A stretch of 53,617 nucleotides of DNA from Phycisphaerae bacterium. GTDB lineage: Bacteria; Planctomycetota; Phycisphaerae; UBA1845; PWPN01. Location: positions 1 through 53,617 of the forward strand of contig JAUCQB010000100.1 of assembly GCA_030372985.1 (NCBI GenBank). Direction: 5' to 3'. How positions within the stretch are numbered: the stretch's first letter is position 1; each line of letters begins with the position of its first letter. Of this stretch, positions 1 to 8,700 are shown piece after piece. Both the position numbers and the translations under genes were made by a program. The notes below the pieces were generated by a model, which saw only the letters and a program-made list of their open reading frames with translations, was not told the origin of the DNA and searched no databases.

Positions 1-11
1 TACACAGCGCT

Positions 12-45
12 GTCTCGTGGGCTCGGAGATGTGTATAAGAGACAG
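12..45 (+). other. Nextera read-2 transposase adapter (sequencing artefact)
   Basis: These 34 bases match the complete Illumina Nextera read-2 adapter: GTCTCGTGGG at the start and the 19-bp Tn5 mosaic end (AGATGTGTATAAGAGACAG) at 27-45. The eleven bases before it are of unknown origin. This is untrimmed library sequence at the contig end, not genomic DNA. True genomic sequence begins at about 46, which explains why the first gene is cut there. Confidence 0.97.
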
Positions 46-1219
46 GAATAAACGTGAACGGTTCCGGAATGGGACTTGAGTAGCTCTCCGTGGACTCCGA
101 GAGCTGGCACAAGGCGTCGATCAGCACTTCCGCATCCAGGCGGCGCACCGGGTAGCACGCAAACAGGGCCTCGGCCTCCGGATGATCGCCGCGTGGAATC
201 GATGACTGCTGGTAGGTGCGGGAATTGAGGATCAGCCGGTAGATGTGCTTCAGATCGTACCGGGCTTGCACCAGCTCCTTTTCCAGACGGGCCAGCAATT
301 CGGGATTCACTGCCGGGTTGTCCGGCCGGATGTCGCCGGGTTCGTGGATGATCCCCCGGCCCATCAGCCAGGACCAGACGCGATTGACGATGTTGCGTGT
401 AAACCACGGGTTACCCGGCCGGATCAGCCAGTCGGCGAACGCCAGCCGCGGATCCTGGTCTTCCGGAATTCGCATCCGCGTGTCGTCTGGGAAGACCACC
501 GCCAGGGGCCCGGCCGGCGCGGGGTTCAGGCAGACGATCTCTTCCTTCCACTCGGCCGTCTGCTTGTACGTGATGCGCGAGAAGAAGGCGGCCATGTCGG
601 CACGGCGGGCGTCGGGCCAACTGTCCAATCGCGTCCCCATGAAAGTCAAGGCTACCGCCGCGGCGATGGCCGGGGGCTCACGACCCTGGACCGCGCGATA
701 GAAGTTGACCGGGGGCACGCGAAAGTTGCTGCCGCTTGAGGTCAGCAACTCGCGGACGAATTGATCGTAGGGTTTGTTGTCGCGAATGGAGTCACGAATC
801 CACCGATGATAGGCCTGCACCGCGTTGGGCCACAGGTTAATCGGGAATTCCGCCTTGACCCGAAGCAGGTCGCACCACTTCAACGACCAGTAGTCGGCGA
901 ACTCATCTCGGTTGAGCAAGGCGTCGATCAGGATCGCCCGCTTGTCCGGGCGGCGGTCCTGCAGAAACTCGTTGACCTCAACGGGGTCGGGAAGCGTCCC
1001 GATAACATCCAGGTACACCCGTCGGACAAAAACCTCGTCGGAACAGGGGTTCGCAGGTCTGATGTCTCGCTTTCTCAGGGCACGCAGGACGAGGTCATCC
1101 AGCGCGTTGGCCGATACGGCCGGTCGATCGGCCTCAAAAGGGACGATGATTCGCGGCTCCTCGCCAGACGCGAGGCCGCAAGCCATACAGACAGCAATAG
1201 CGAGCAGGGCCTTCTTCAT
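46..1219 (-). CDS. DUF1549/DUF1553 planctomycete surface protein (3' truncated)
   Basis: Reading leftwards from ATG at 1219 gives an open frame of 391 codons that runs into the adapter without a stop. It begins MKKALLAIAVCMACGLASG, a typical signal peptide. A DUF1549-like region follows (about residues 45-150, with VRRVYLDVIGTLP and FADYWSLKWCDLLRVK). A DUF1553-like part comes next (about 260-390, with NPWFTRNIVNRVWSWLMGRG, HIYRLILNSRTYQQSS and YPVRRLDAEVLIDALC). Both families are expanded in Planctomycetota and often occur with PSCyt cytochrome domains; their biochemical role is not established. The known family order is DUF1549 then DUF1553, as here. Complete members are longer, so part of the C-terminus is missing at the contig end. 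Confidence 0.9.
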
Positions 1220-1610
1220 GACGCGGCCTTCCACTTGGTTGCGAACCACATCTTACCAGGATGGGCATGGCCTTTGACGACCGTCGTCGCTCCGATAAGT
1301 ATCGGCGCGCAAGTCTTTTGTCCACAACGCCTAACGCCGGAGAAACGAAAGTATTTCCGCAGAACGCCATCCGGATGTGAGACGCGCCCGGCTGGGCGCC
1401 TGGTTGGCGGGTGTGCTTCCCATAGCTATCAGCAATCAGCGTTCAGCTATCAGCCATTCATGCGCGACCAGCCAGACTGCCCAGTAAGGGCATGTCTTTG
1501 CTGACCGCGGACTGCGGATCGCTGACCGCTTCCCATGATGCCTTGACCGCCGGCCCCTCGGCTCCGTATGCTGTCCGGTTGTGGATTCCTGCCGGGGAGG
1601 ACTTCGCGGG
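1220..1610. other. Intergenic gap with a short patterned repeat
   Basis: The gap is 391 bases between the leftward DUF1549/1553 gene and the rightward small lipoprotein-like gene, so both promoters should lie here. No open frame looks protein-like. A patterned repeat (AGCTATCAGCAATCAGC type) occupies about 1424-1455. No clear terminator or RNA gene was seen. Confidence 0.5.
1424..1455. repeat. Short imperfect direct repeat (AGCTATCAGC type)
   Basis: The sequence contains near-repeated units AGCTATCAGC, AATCAGC, GTTCAGCTATCAGC. The same style of low-complexity repeat (AGCTAAGAGCTAATAGC) appears at 26807-26845. Such patterned intergenic repeats are familiar in planctomycete genomes; the function is unknown. 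Confidence 0.6.
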
Positions 1611-1949
1611 ATGATTCGGAACGCATTGATATTACTGTGCTTGAGCGGGCTTATGGCGGGGTTGGGGTGTGGGCGCGATTCCGACCCGCCGCCTCGAAAC
1701 ATGGGCAGCGAGGGACCGGCGCTGGCTCCGGTGCCGATCCGGGGGCAGGCCCTCGACAGTTCCATCAAAGCCTCGGCCCAACCATTGCCAGACCTGGAGG
1801 GCAAGGAGGCGGCAGGGACAGAGAGTGCCCCGGGTGCCGAGGACAACAACGGGGCCAAGAAACCGGCGAACCCAGCCGCGGACTCCGCTGACAACCCTGA
1901 GCCTGCGGCAGACGAGCCCGCTTCCGAGGCGGCGGAGCCGTCCCCATAG
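1611..1949 (+). CDS. Small secreted or lipoprotein-like protein with acidic, disordered tail
   Basis: The 112-residue product starts MIRNALILLCLSGLMAGLGC, a short basic n-region and hydrophobic core ending in Cys20. This resembles a lipoprotein signal, although the residues before the Cys are not an ideal lipobox. The remainder is low-complexity, rich in Pro, Ala, Glu and Asp, and probably disordered. ATG 1611 is chosen because GGGGAGG lies ten bases upstream and translation then begins directly at the signal peptide. The frame stays open for about 50 codons after the TAG stop (1947-1949), ending at TGA 2102-2104. I do not recognise a family. Confidence 0.6.
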   Translation: MIRNALILLCLSGLMAGLGCGRDSDPPPRNMGSEGPALAPVPIRGQALDSSIKASAQPLPDLEGKEAAGTESAPGAEDNNGAKKPANPAADSADNPEPAADEPASEAAEPSP

Positions 1950-2121
1950 CCCGCGGATAGCACCGCCGTTGGGCCACGGGTGCAACTTCGGGCCGTGGAT
2001 GAGGTACTCGGGTTTGGGCACGTTGCGCGGCGGGTGGAGAAGTGGCCTCCCGAGCGGCTGATGGCTCGGGGTCACATGCGGTCATCAGCGCGGCCGGCCG
2101 GCTGACAAAATGGTCATCGGT

Positions 2122-2155
2122 ACCCCCGGGAGCGGTGTGTCTTCCGGGGTTTTTG
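2122..2155 (+). terminator. Possible rho-independent terminator
   Basis: An imperfect GC-rich stem (ACCCCCGG paired with CCGGGGT, with a mismatch and G-T pairs) is followed by TTTTTG. It sits between the small lipoprotein-like gene and the MATE gene and would end transcription of the former. The T-run is short and the stem imperfect. Confidence 0.4.
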
Positions 2156-2170
2156 TTTCGGGTTTGAGTG

Positions 2171-3655
2171 ATGTCTTCTGACGAAACGGTCTCCTCAGTC
2201 GCGTGCGCCCCGACCGGTGGTGGTGATCCGGCGCTGCTCGGCCGCGATTGGCGGCACGACACGGCCGTCTTGTTCAAGCTGGCCGTGCCAAACGTCGCCA
2301 GCACCGTGGCCCAGACGCTGATGAGCTTTACCGACTTCGTCATCGTCTCGCGAATGCCGGCCGCCTCTGCGGCCCAGGCGGCCATTTCTTCCGCGAGCCT
2401 GACCTTCATCACCCTGCTGGCAATGCCGATGGGAACGATGACCTGCGTCACCACGATGGTCAGCCAATCGCTCGGCGCGGGGCGTCAACGCGACTGCGCC
2501 GCCTACGCCTGGCAGGGAATCTGGATGTCGCTGCTGTACGGGATGGGCATTCTGCTGCTTTGGCCTTTTGTGCCCGGGTTCTACCAGATGTTTGGTCACG
2601 AGCCGGTCGTCATTGCCATGGAGGTGCAATACCTCCAGATTCGCCTGCTGAGTCTCGGAATCGCCGCCGCGACCATCTCCCTGGACAACTTCTTCAACGG
2701 CATCCACCGGCCGGGGGTCAATACCGTTTCCGCTTGTCTCAGCGTCTCGGTGAACATCGTTCTGACTTACGTCTGGGTTCTGGGCAAGCTGGGCTTTCCG
2801 GCCATGGGCGTCGCGGGGGCGGCCTGGGCTACGGTCGTGGCGACGGCGATCCGCGCGGTGTTCCAGTTCTCCGTCATGTACTTCGGCTCAGCGGCGTCAA
2901 GATTCGAGCCGCGAAAGGCATGGCGGTGGAACCGCGAGAAGATGCGCCGGCTATGCTGGGTGGGCTGGCCGGCCGGTGCGGCGTTTCTTACCGACATCGC
3001 GGCCTGGACAGTCTTCCAGTTGGCGATCATCGGCCGGTTCGGGACGACGGATCTCGCGGCCACGGGCGGCGTTTTTCGGTACCTGGAGGTCTCATTCATG
3101 CCGGCCGTCGGCATCGGCATGGCGGTGAGCACGGCGGTGGGCAAGGCCATCGGGCAGGGACGCCCCGCGCTGGCTCGAAGAATCACCTGGATTGGCGCAG
3201 GCTTCAATGCCGTTTACATGAGCCTGATGGCGCTGCTGTTTGTTCTGGACGGCCAATGGCTGATGCGATTCATCAGCCCTGATCCGGCCGTGATTCAGTT
3301 GGGCGCGACACTTTTCGTCTATGCGGCGGTGTTCCAGTTCTTCGATGCGATGGCTATCACGCACAATTGCGCTCTCCGCGGCGCAGGCGATACCATGTGG
3401 TCCTCCATCGTCGGCGCTGCGGAGGTGTGGATCATCCTGATCGGTGGCGGCGTGCTGGTGGCCCGGCTGCGGCCGGACCTCGGGTCGGTCGGGCCGTGGG
3501 CCTTTGCCGCTGCAGCCGTGATCTGCATCGGAATCACCTTGTTTGCAAGGTGGCGATGGGGCCCGTGGGAAAGACTCGATGTGATCGGGCGAAACGAGCC
3601 GGCGCGAGGATACCTCGCAACGGCTCCGATCGAGTCGCCCACCTTGCCAAAGTGA
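2171..3655 (+). CDS. MATE-family multidrug/organic cation exporter
   Basis: The 494-residue polytopic membrane protein has about twelve hydrophobic segments arranged as two MatE repeats (roughly residues 25-240 and 265-475). Family-like sequences are FKLAVPNVASTVAQTLMSF near the start, LDNFFNGIHRPG in the first half and LRGAGDTMWSSIVGA in the second. MATE transporters use Na+ or H+ gradients to export drugs and organic cations across the inner membrane; the substrate here cannot be inferred. The length fits the family (440-500). A GTG at 2168 immediately precedes the ATG chosen; no strong ribosome site distinguishes them. It stands alone, upstream of the ImmA/DUF4411 pair and on the same strand. 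Confidence 0.92.
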   Translation: MSSDETVSSVACAPTGGGDPALLGRDWRHDTAVLFKLAVPNVASTVAQTLMSFTDFVIVSRMPAASAAQAAISSASLTFITLLAMPMGTMTCVTTMVSQSLGAGRQRDCAAYAWQGIWMSLLYGMGILLLWPFVPGFYQMFGHEPVVIAMEVQYLQIRLLSLGIAAATISLDNFFNGIHRPGVNTVSACLSVSVNIVLTYVWVLGKLGFPAMGVAGAAWATVVATAIRAVFQFSVMYFGSAASRFEPRKAWRWNREKMRRLCWVGWPAGAAFLTDIAAWTVFQLAIIGRFGTTDLAATGGVFRYLEVSFMPAVGIGMAVSTAVGKAIGQGRPALARRITWIGAGFNAVYMSLMALLFVLDGQWLMRFISPDPAVIQLGATLFVYAAVFQFFDAMAITHNCALRGAGDTMWSSIVGAAEVWIILIGGGVLVARLRPDLGSVGPWAFAAAAVICIGITLFARWRWGPWERLDVIGRNEPARGYLATAPIESPTLPK

Positions 3656-3709
3656 TTGGCCAGGCAAAGATGAAGGCGGAACGATGAATTCAGAACCCCG
3701 AGGGCAAAG

Positions 3710-3737
3710 TTGTCGGCTTGGCGGACATGACGATAAT
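3710..3737 (+). promoter_or_regulatory. Candidate sigma-70-type promoter of the ImmA/DUF4411 operon
   Basis: TTGTCG at 3710-3715 and GATAAT at 3732-3737 are separated by 16 bases, close to the TTGACA-N17-TATAAT consensus. They lie 34 bases before the ATG of the ImmA-like gene. Confidence 0.4.
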
Positions 3738-3770
3738 GGGGACGGTTGACGCCCAGCGCGAGGCAGAGTG

Positions 3771-4910
3771 ATGGTTCGTGTTTCCGTCAGCAAGGCAATT
3801 CTCGAATGGGCGCTGGATCGCTCCGGGAATCGGTCCGCGCTGGAGGCCCGGTTCCCGAAACTGCCGGATTGGCTCAACCGGGAAGAGCAGCCCACGTTGA
3901 AGCAGCTCGAGGCTTTCGCCAGGGCCGCGCGCGTAGCGATCGGTTACCTTTTCCTGTCTGAACCGCCGGATGAGAAGCTTCCGATCCCCGATCTTCGCAC
4001 CATGGGCGGACGGGGCGTGCGGCGCCCAAGCCCCGATCTGCTCGACACGGTTTATCTATGCCAGCGGCGCCAGGCGTGGTACCAGGACTACGCGGAGAGC
4101 GTGCACGAAGACCGCCGCGCATTCGTCGGTTCGGCAAAGGTCTCGGATCGCCCCGAAGAGATCGCATCCAAGATTCGCCGACATGTCGCGTTTGAGATCA
4201 AGGAGCGGCTTGGCCGCCCAACCTGGACCGATGCCTTGCGATTGTTCATCCAGAGGGCTGAGGACGCCGGCGTATTGGTGATGGTCAGCGGCGTCGTCAG
4301 CAGCAACAATCAGAGGCCTCTTGATCCCGATGAGTTTCGTGGCTTCGCCTTGGCCGACCCGTTTGCACCGCTCGTATTCATCAACGGGGCTGATACCAAG
4401 GCCGCCCAGATCTTCACCCTGGCCCACGAGCTGGCTCATATCTGGTTAGGTGAATCCGCCCTGTCCAACGTAGGGCCGGCTTCTTCGCCGACACAGCGAA
4501 TTGAAGCATGGTGCAACCGTGTGGCTGCCGAAGTGCTCGCTCCGCTCGATGAACTCCGCCGCGAACTGGGCCAGGACGATGCGTTGACGTCTGTGCCCAC
4601 TCTGGCCCGCACGTTCAAAGTCAGTACGCTCGTCATTTTGCGTCGGCTCCTGGATGCACGCCGGATATCTCGGGATCAGTTTGAGCGCGCCTACGAAGAC
4701 GAGTTGGGGCGGGTTGCACAACGGCCGCGATCCGGCGGCGGCGATTTCTACTTGACGCAGGCCGTGCGGCTGAGTAGACGATTCGCCCGCGCGATCATCG
4801 CCGACACCTTGGAAGGAAACACGCTCTTCCGCGATGCGTTTCAGTTGTTGGGGGTCAAGAAGGAGCAGACGTTCCGCGAACTCGGACGATCGCTGGAGGT
4901 ATTGCAGTGA
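3771..4910 (+). CDS. ImmA/IrrE-family metallo-endopeptidase with N-terminal HTH-like region (putative antitoxin)
   Basis: The 379-residue protein has an N-terminal helical region (about 1-65) resembling the XRE-like helix-turn-helix usual in this subfamily. Its ImmA/IrrE zinc-peptidase domain carries HELAHIW at about residues 219-225 and a downstream acidic segment (IEAWCNRVAAEVLAP). Such proteins either cleave repressors or act as antitoxins. The next gene encodes a DUF4411 PIN-like protein and overlaps this stop codon by one base, the standard arrangement of ImmA/IrrE-DUF4411 modules predicted as toxin-antitoxin systems. ATG 3771 is preferred over GTG 3768. The antitoxin role is inferred from pairing, not visible in the protein itself. 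Confidence 0.88.
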   Translation: MVRVSVSKAILEWALDRSGNRSALEARFPKLPDWLNREEQPTLKQLEAFARAARVAIGYLFLSEPPDEKLPIPDLRTMGGRGVRRPSPDLLDTVYLCQRRQAWYQDYAESVHEDRRAFVGSAKVSDRPEEIASKIRRHVAFEIKERLGRPTWTDALRLFIQRAEDAGVLVMVSGVVSSNNQRPLDPDEFRGFALADPFAPLVFINGADTKAAQIFTLAHELAHIWLGESALSNVGPASSPTQRIEAWCNRVAAEVLAPLDELRRELGQDDALTSVPTLARTFKVSTLVILRRLLDARRISRDQFERAYEDELGRVAQRPRSGGGDFYLTQAVRLSRRFARAIIADTLEGNTLFRDAFQLLGVKKEQTFRELGRSLEVLQ

Positions 4911-5413
4911 TGCCATACCTCCTCGACAGCAATGTCTTCATCCAAGCCAAGCAGTTGCATTACGCGATGGACTTTTGTCCCGCGTTCTGGGATTGGCTGA
5001 TCCAGCAGAATGCTCAGAAGCGCGTCTTCAGCATCGAGAAAGTGGGGGACGAACTGAAAGCGGGCACCGATGCGCTCTCGAAGTGGGCACATGATCGCGA
5101 TGACAAGTTCTTCCTTCCGCCCGATGAGAAAGTGTTGAAGGCCCTGACGGCCGTAAGCACCTGGGTCAGGAACCAGAAGTACAGGGTCGCGGCCACGACC
5201 ACATTCTTCCAGGATGCTGATTATTACCTGGTTGCGCACGCGCTGGCTCATGGTTACACGGTCGTCACCCACGAAATTGTTGGGGATGGCATCAAGAGAG
5301 TGAAGATCCCGGAAGTCTGCATCGGGCTGAAGGTAAAGACCGTGAGTCCTTTTCAGATGCTCCGCTCGGAACGTGCGCGGTTTGTGCTGGGGCCGGTAGG
5401 GTCAAGGGAATGA
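4910..5413 (+). CDS. DUF4411-family PIN-like protein (putative toxin RNase)
   Basis: The 167-residue product opens with MPYLLDSNVFIQAK, whose LLDSN matches the first acidic strand of PIN nucleases. Further candidate metal ligands occur in EKVGDEL and in FFQDADYYLVAHAL near the C-terminus, followed by VVTHE. DUF4411 proteins belong to the PIN-like fold and are predicted RNases. ATG 4910 overlaps the upstream TGA (4908-4910) by one base, indicating translational coupling to the ImmA-like gene. Length is normal for the family and no inactivating change is apparent. Confidence 0.88.
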   Translation: MPYLLDSNVFIQAKQLHYAMDFCPAFWDWLIQQNAQKRVFSIEKVGDELKAGTDALSKWAHDRDDKFFLPPDEKVLKALTAVSTWVRNQKYRVAATTTFFQDADYYLVAHALAHGYTVVTHEIVGDGIKRVKIPEVCIGLKVKTVSPFQMLRSERARFVLGPVGSRE

Positions 5414-5423
5414 GACCGGCGAG

Positions 5424-5639
5424 ATGCCGTCCAAGGTGACATCGGTGTACACGTTCAAGGTTGCGCTGGCCGGCCGCAAGAGCATCTGGCGCCGGATCGC
5501 GGTGCGCGGCAATCAGACGCTCGATCAACCGCTGTTCATCGAGGCCTTCTTGCTTTGGCTGGATAACCCTCGGGCAGCGAGCGGCTTGTGTCTGCCCGCC
5601 GGCCGTCGCTCCGTTGGCAGTCGGGAGCATTCTGTCTAA
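5424..5639 (+). pseudogene. Fragment of a plasmid pRiA4b ORF-3-like protein
   Basis: The first 40 residues (VYTFKVALAGRKSIWRRIAVRGNQTLDQ) resemble the start of the pRiA4b ORF-3 domain, whose signature is a KxxIWRRxxVxGxxTLxxLH pattern. The frame then becomes unlike the family and stops after 71 residues. Full members are about 150-200 residues. This appears to be a decayed remnant between the toxin-antitoxin pair and ileS, consistent with mobile-gene traffic here. It could also be a short functional relative, but the domain core is missing. Confidence 0.5.
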
Positions 5640-5752
5640 CATACTCCCTTTCCGAATCTGTCGACCCCGGCCGGGTGCAGGTGTGGCGTTGCCAGCCTTG
5701 GCCATGGCCGCCGTGGGTGAACGACTTGGAACTGATGAAGGCATAAGCACTT

Positions 5753-8700
5753 ATGTTCAAGGAAGTACCGACACAATTCGATTTTCCCAAGGCCGAGGCA
5801 GAGGTAACGCGGTTCTGGGCTGAGGCGGGCATCTACGAGAAATCGCTGAAGCAGCGCGAAGGTCGTCCGTCGTTCGTATTTTACGAAGGGCCGCCCACGG
5901 CCAACGGGTTGCCGCACCCGGGGCACTGCCTGACGCGGATCATCAAGGACGTTTTCCCGCGCTACAAGACGATGACCGGCCACTACTGCCACCGCAAGGC
6001 CGGCTGGGACACGCATGGTCTGCCGGTCGAGGCCGAAGTGTGCAAGGAACTCGGCATCCACACCAAGCAGGACATCGAGGCCTACGGCGTCGAGAAGTTC
6101 ATCCACCTCTGTCAGCAGAGTGTTTTCCGCTACACCAAGGAGTGGGAGGATCTGACTCGGCGGTTGGGTTTCTGGATCAACCTTGAGGAGGCCTACGTCA
6201 CCTACCATCAGTCCTATGTCGAGAGTGTCTGGTGGGCGCTCAAGACGCTGTTTGACAGGGGCCTGCTCTACCAGGGCCACAAGATCGTCTGGTGGTGGCC
6301 TCAGGGCGGAACAGCCTTGTCGTCGGCCGAGGTCGGCCAGGGCTACCGCGCGGTCGACGATCCTTCGATCACCGTGCGGTTCCGGGTGAAAGGTCAACCG
6401 AAGACCAGCCTGCTGGCCTGGACGACCACGCCCTGGACGCTGCCGAGCAACGTCGGGCTGGCCGTGCATCCCGAAGTGGAATACGCCCAGATTGCGGTCG
6501 AGGATGAGGAATTCATCCTCGCCAAGGCGCTCATTCCGGCAGTCTTCAAGGGCCTGCCGGTCGACATTGAGAAGGATGTGCGCACCATCAGGATCGTGAA
6601 GGGCTCCGAGTTGGTCGGCATGGAGTACGAACCGCTATTCGCCTATGCGAGGCCGGAAGGCGGCAAGGCTTACGAGGTGATCACGGCCGACTTTGTGACG
6701 CTCGATACCGGTACGGGCATCGTGCACATGGCCCCCGCGTTTGGCGAAGGCGACTACCGCATCGCTCGCGAGAAAGGCCTGGGGTTCCTGCAATTGATCA
6801 CCCCAGAGGGTAAGTTCTCGCCCGAGGCAACCGATTTCGCTGGACGATTCTGCAAGGAAGCCGACGCAGATATCATCCGCTGGCTCAAGGATAAGGGGCT
6901 GCTGCTGAAGCGCGAGCAGTATCGCCACGACTACCCGTTCTGCTGGCGGGCGGAAGACGACCCGCTCATCCAATACGCCCGCAAAAGCTGGTTCATCCGC
7001 ACGACCGAGTTCCGCGACGCCTTCCTGGCCAACAACCGGGAGATCAATTGGCTGCCCGAGCACATTCGCGACGGGCGGTTCGGGAACTTCCTGGAGAACA
7101 ATGTCGATTGGGCGTTGTCGCGGGAACGTTTCTGGGGCACACCGCTGCCGATCTGGGAATGTGAGAAGACCGGCAAACAGGAGGCGGTCGCGTCATATGC
7201 CGAATTGACCGCCAAGACAGGCGTCAGTGGCATGGATGTCTGGGAGAAGGCCAAGGCCGCCAATCCGGCTCTGATCGACGATCTCAAGGTCCACAAGCCG
7301 TACATCGACGCGATCACCTACGAGTCGCCTTTTGCCGAGGGTGCTCGGATGAGGCGAGTGCCGGAAGTGATCGACTGCTGGTTCGACAGCGGGGCGATGC
7401 CGTTTGCCCAGTGGGGCTATCCGCACAAGCCGGGCAGCGTCGAGTTGTTCAAGCGGCGGTTCCCGGCCGACTTCATCAGCGAGGCCATCGACCAGACCCG
7501 CGGGTGGTTCTACACCCTGCTGGCAATCAGCACGATGTTGTTTGGCGAGAAATCGGACCGCACCGGTGAGATGGGTAGGGCATGGTCGGAGCCGCCAAAG
7601 GCGGCGGAGACCTGCCGCTCCCAGCCGAATAACGCGGCAGGTCTCGGTCGTCGCGGCGACCTCGACGCTGCCCTACCTCCGCAATCTCCAATCTCGCATC
7701 TGCGATTCGAGGAGCCCTATCCCCACCCCTTCCGCAACTGCATCGTGCTCGGTCTGGTGTGCGGCGAGGACGGCAAGAAGCTCTCCAAGAGCAAGCGGAA
7801 CTACAAGGAGCCGACGTACATCTTCGACCGCGAAGGCGCGGACGCGATGCGCTGGTCGATGCTCAGCGGTCAGGCGCCGTGGACTGGGGCCCGCTTCAAG
7901 GAGGACTCCATCGCGACCGATCAGCGCGAGTTCCTGATCAAGCTGTACAACGTCTACAGCTTCTTTGTGATCTATGCGAACATTGACCAGTGGTCACCAG
8001 CCGGGTCCAGGCAGTCGGCCGGCGAGCTGAGTGAGCTGGATCATTGGATTCTCGCAGAGTTGAACCAGACGATCGCCGACATCCGGGCCTCGATGGACCG
8101 CTACGAGAACTACCCGGCCTGCCGGCGACTGGTGGATTTCGTCGACGGCCTGAGCAACTGGTACGTCCGCCGGTCGCGCGACCGGTTCTGGCGAAGCGGG
8201 ATGGACGCCGACAAGTACGCCGCGCATCAAACCCTGTGGACGTGCCTGAGCGAACTGAGCAAGGTGATTGCCCCGTTCGTGCCCTTTTTTGCCGAGTCTC
8301 TCTATCAGAATCTCGTTCGGTCGCAGTTCGCGGATGCCCCCGAGAGCGTTCACCTGTGCGATTACCCGGCGCCCGATGAGGGGGCGATCGACAAGCCGTT
8401 GTTGGAGGAGATGGCGGTTGTGCGCGAGATCGCCTCGCTCGGCCGATCCGCGCGGATGGACGCCAAAATCAAGGTCCGCCAGCCGCTGGCCGTGGTCGAG
8501 GTGGTGCTGGCCGATGCGTCGCATCGACAGTGGCTCGAAGGTCACCTGCCGCTCATCGCCGACGAGCTGAACGTCAAGCGGATCGAGTTCGCCACGAACG
8601 CCGACCAGTATGTGACTTACGAGGTCAAGGCGAACTTCAAGTCGATCGGTCCGAAGTTCGGCAAGCTGGCCCCGCAAATCCAGAAAACGCTGGCCACGGC

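Noticed and set aside
27..45. Tn5 mosaic end as evidence of a transposon
   Set aside because: It is within the complete sequencing adapter at the contig edge and therefore artificial.
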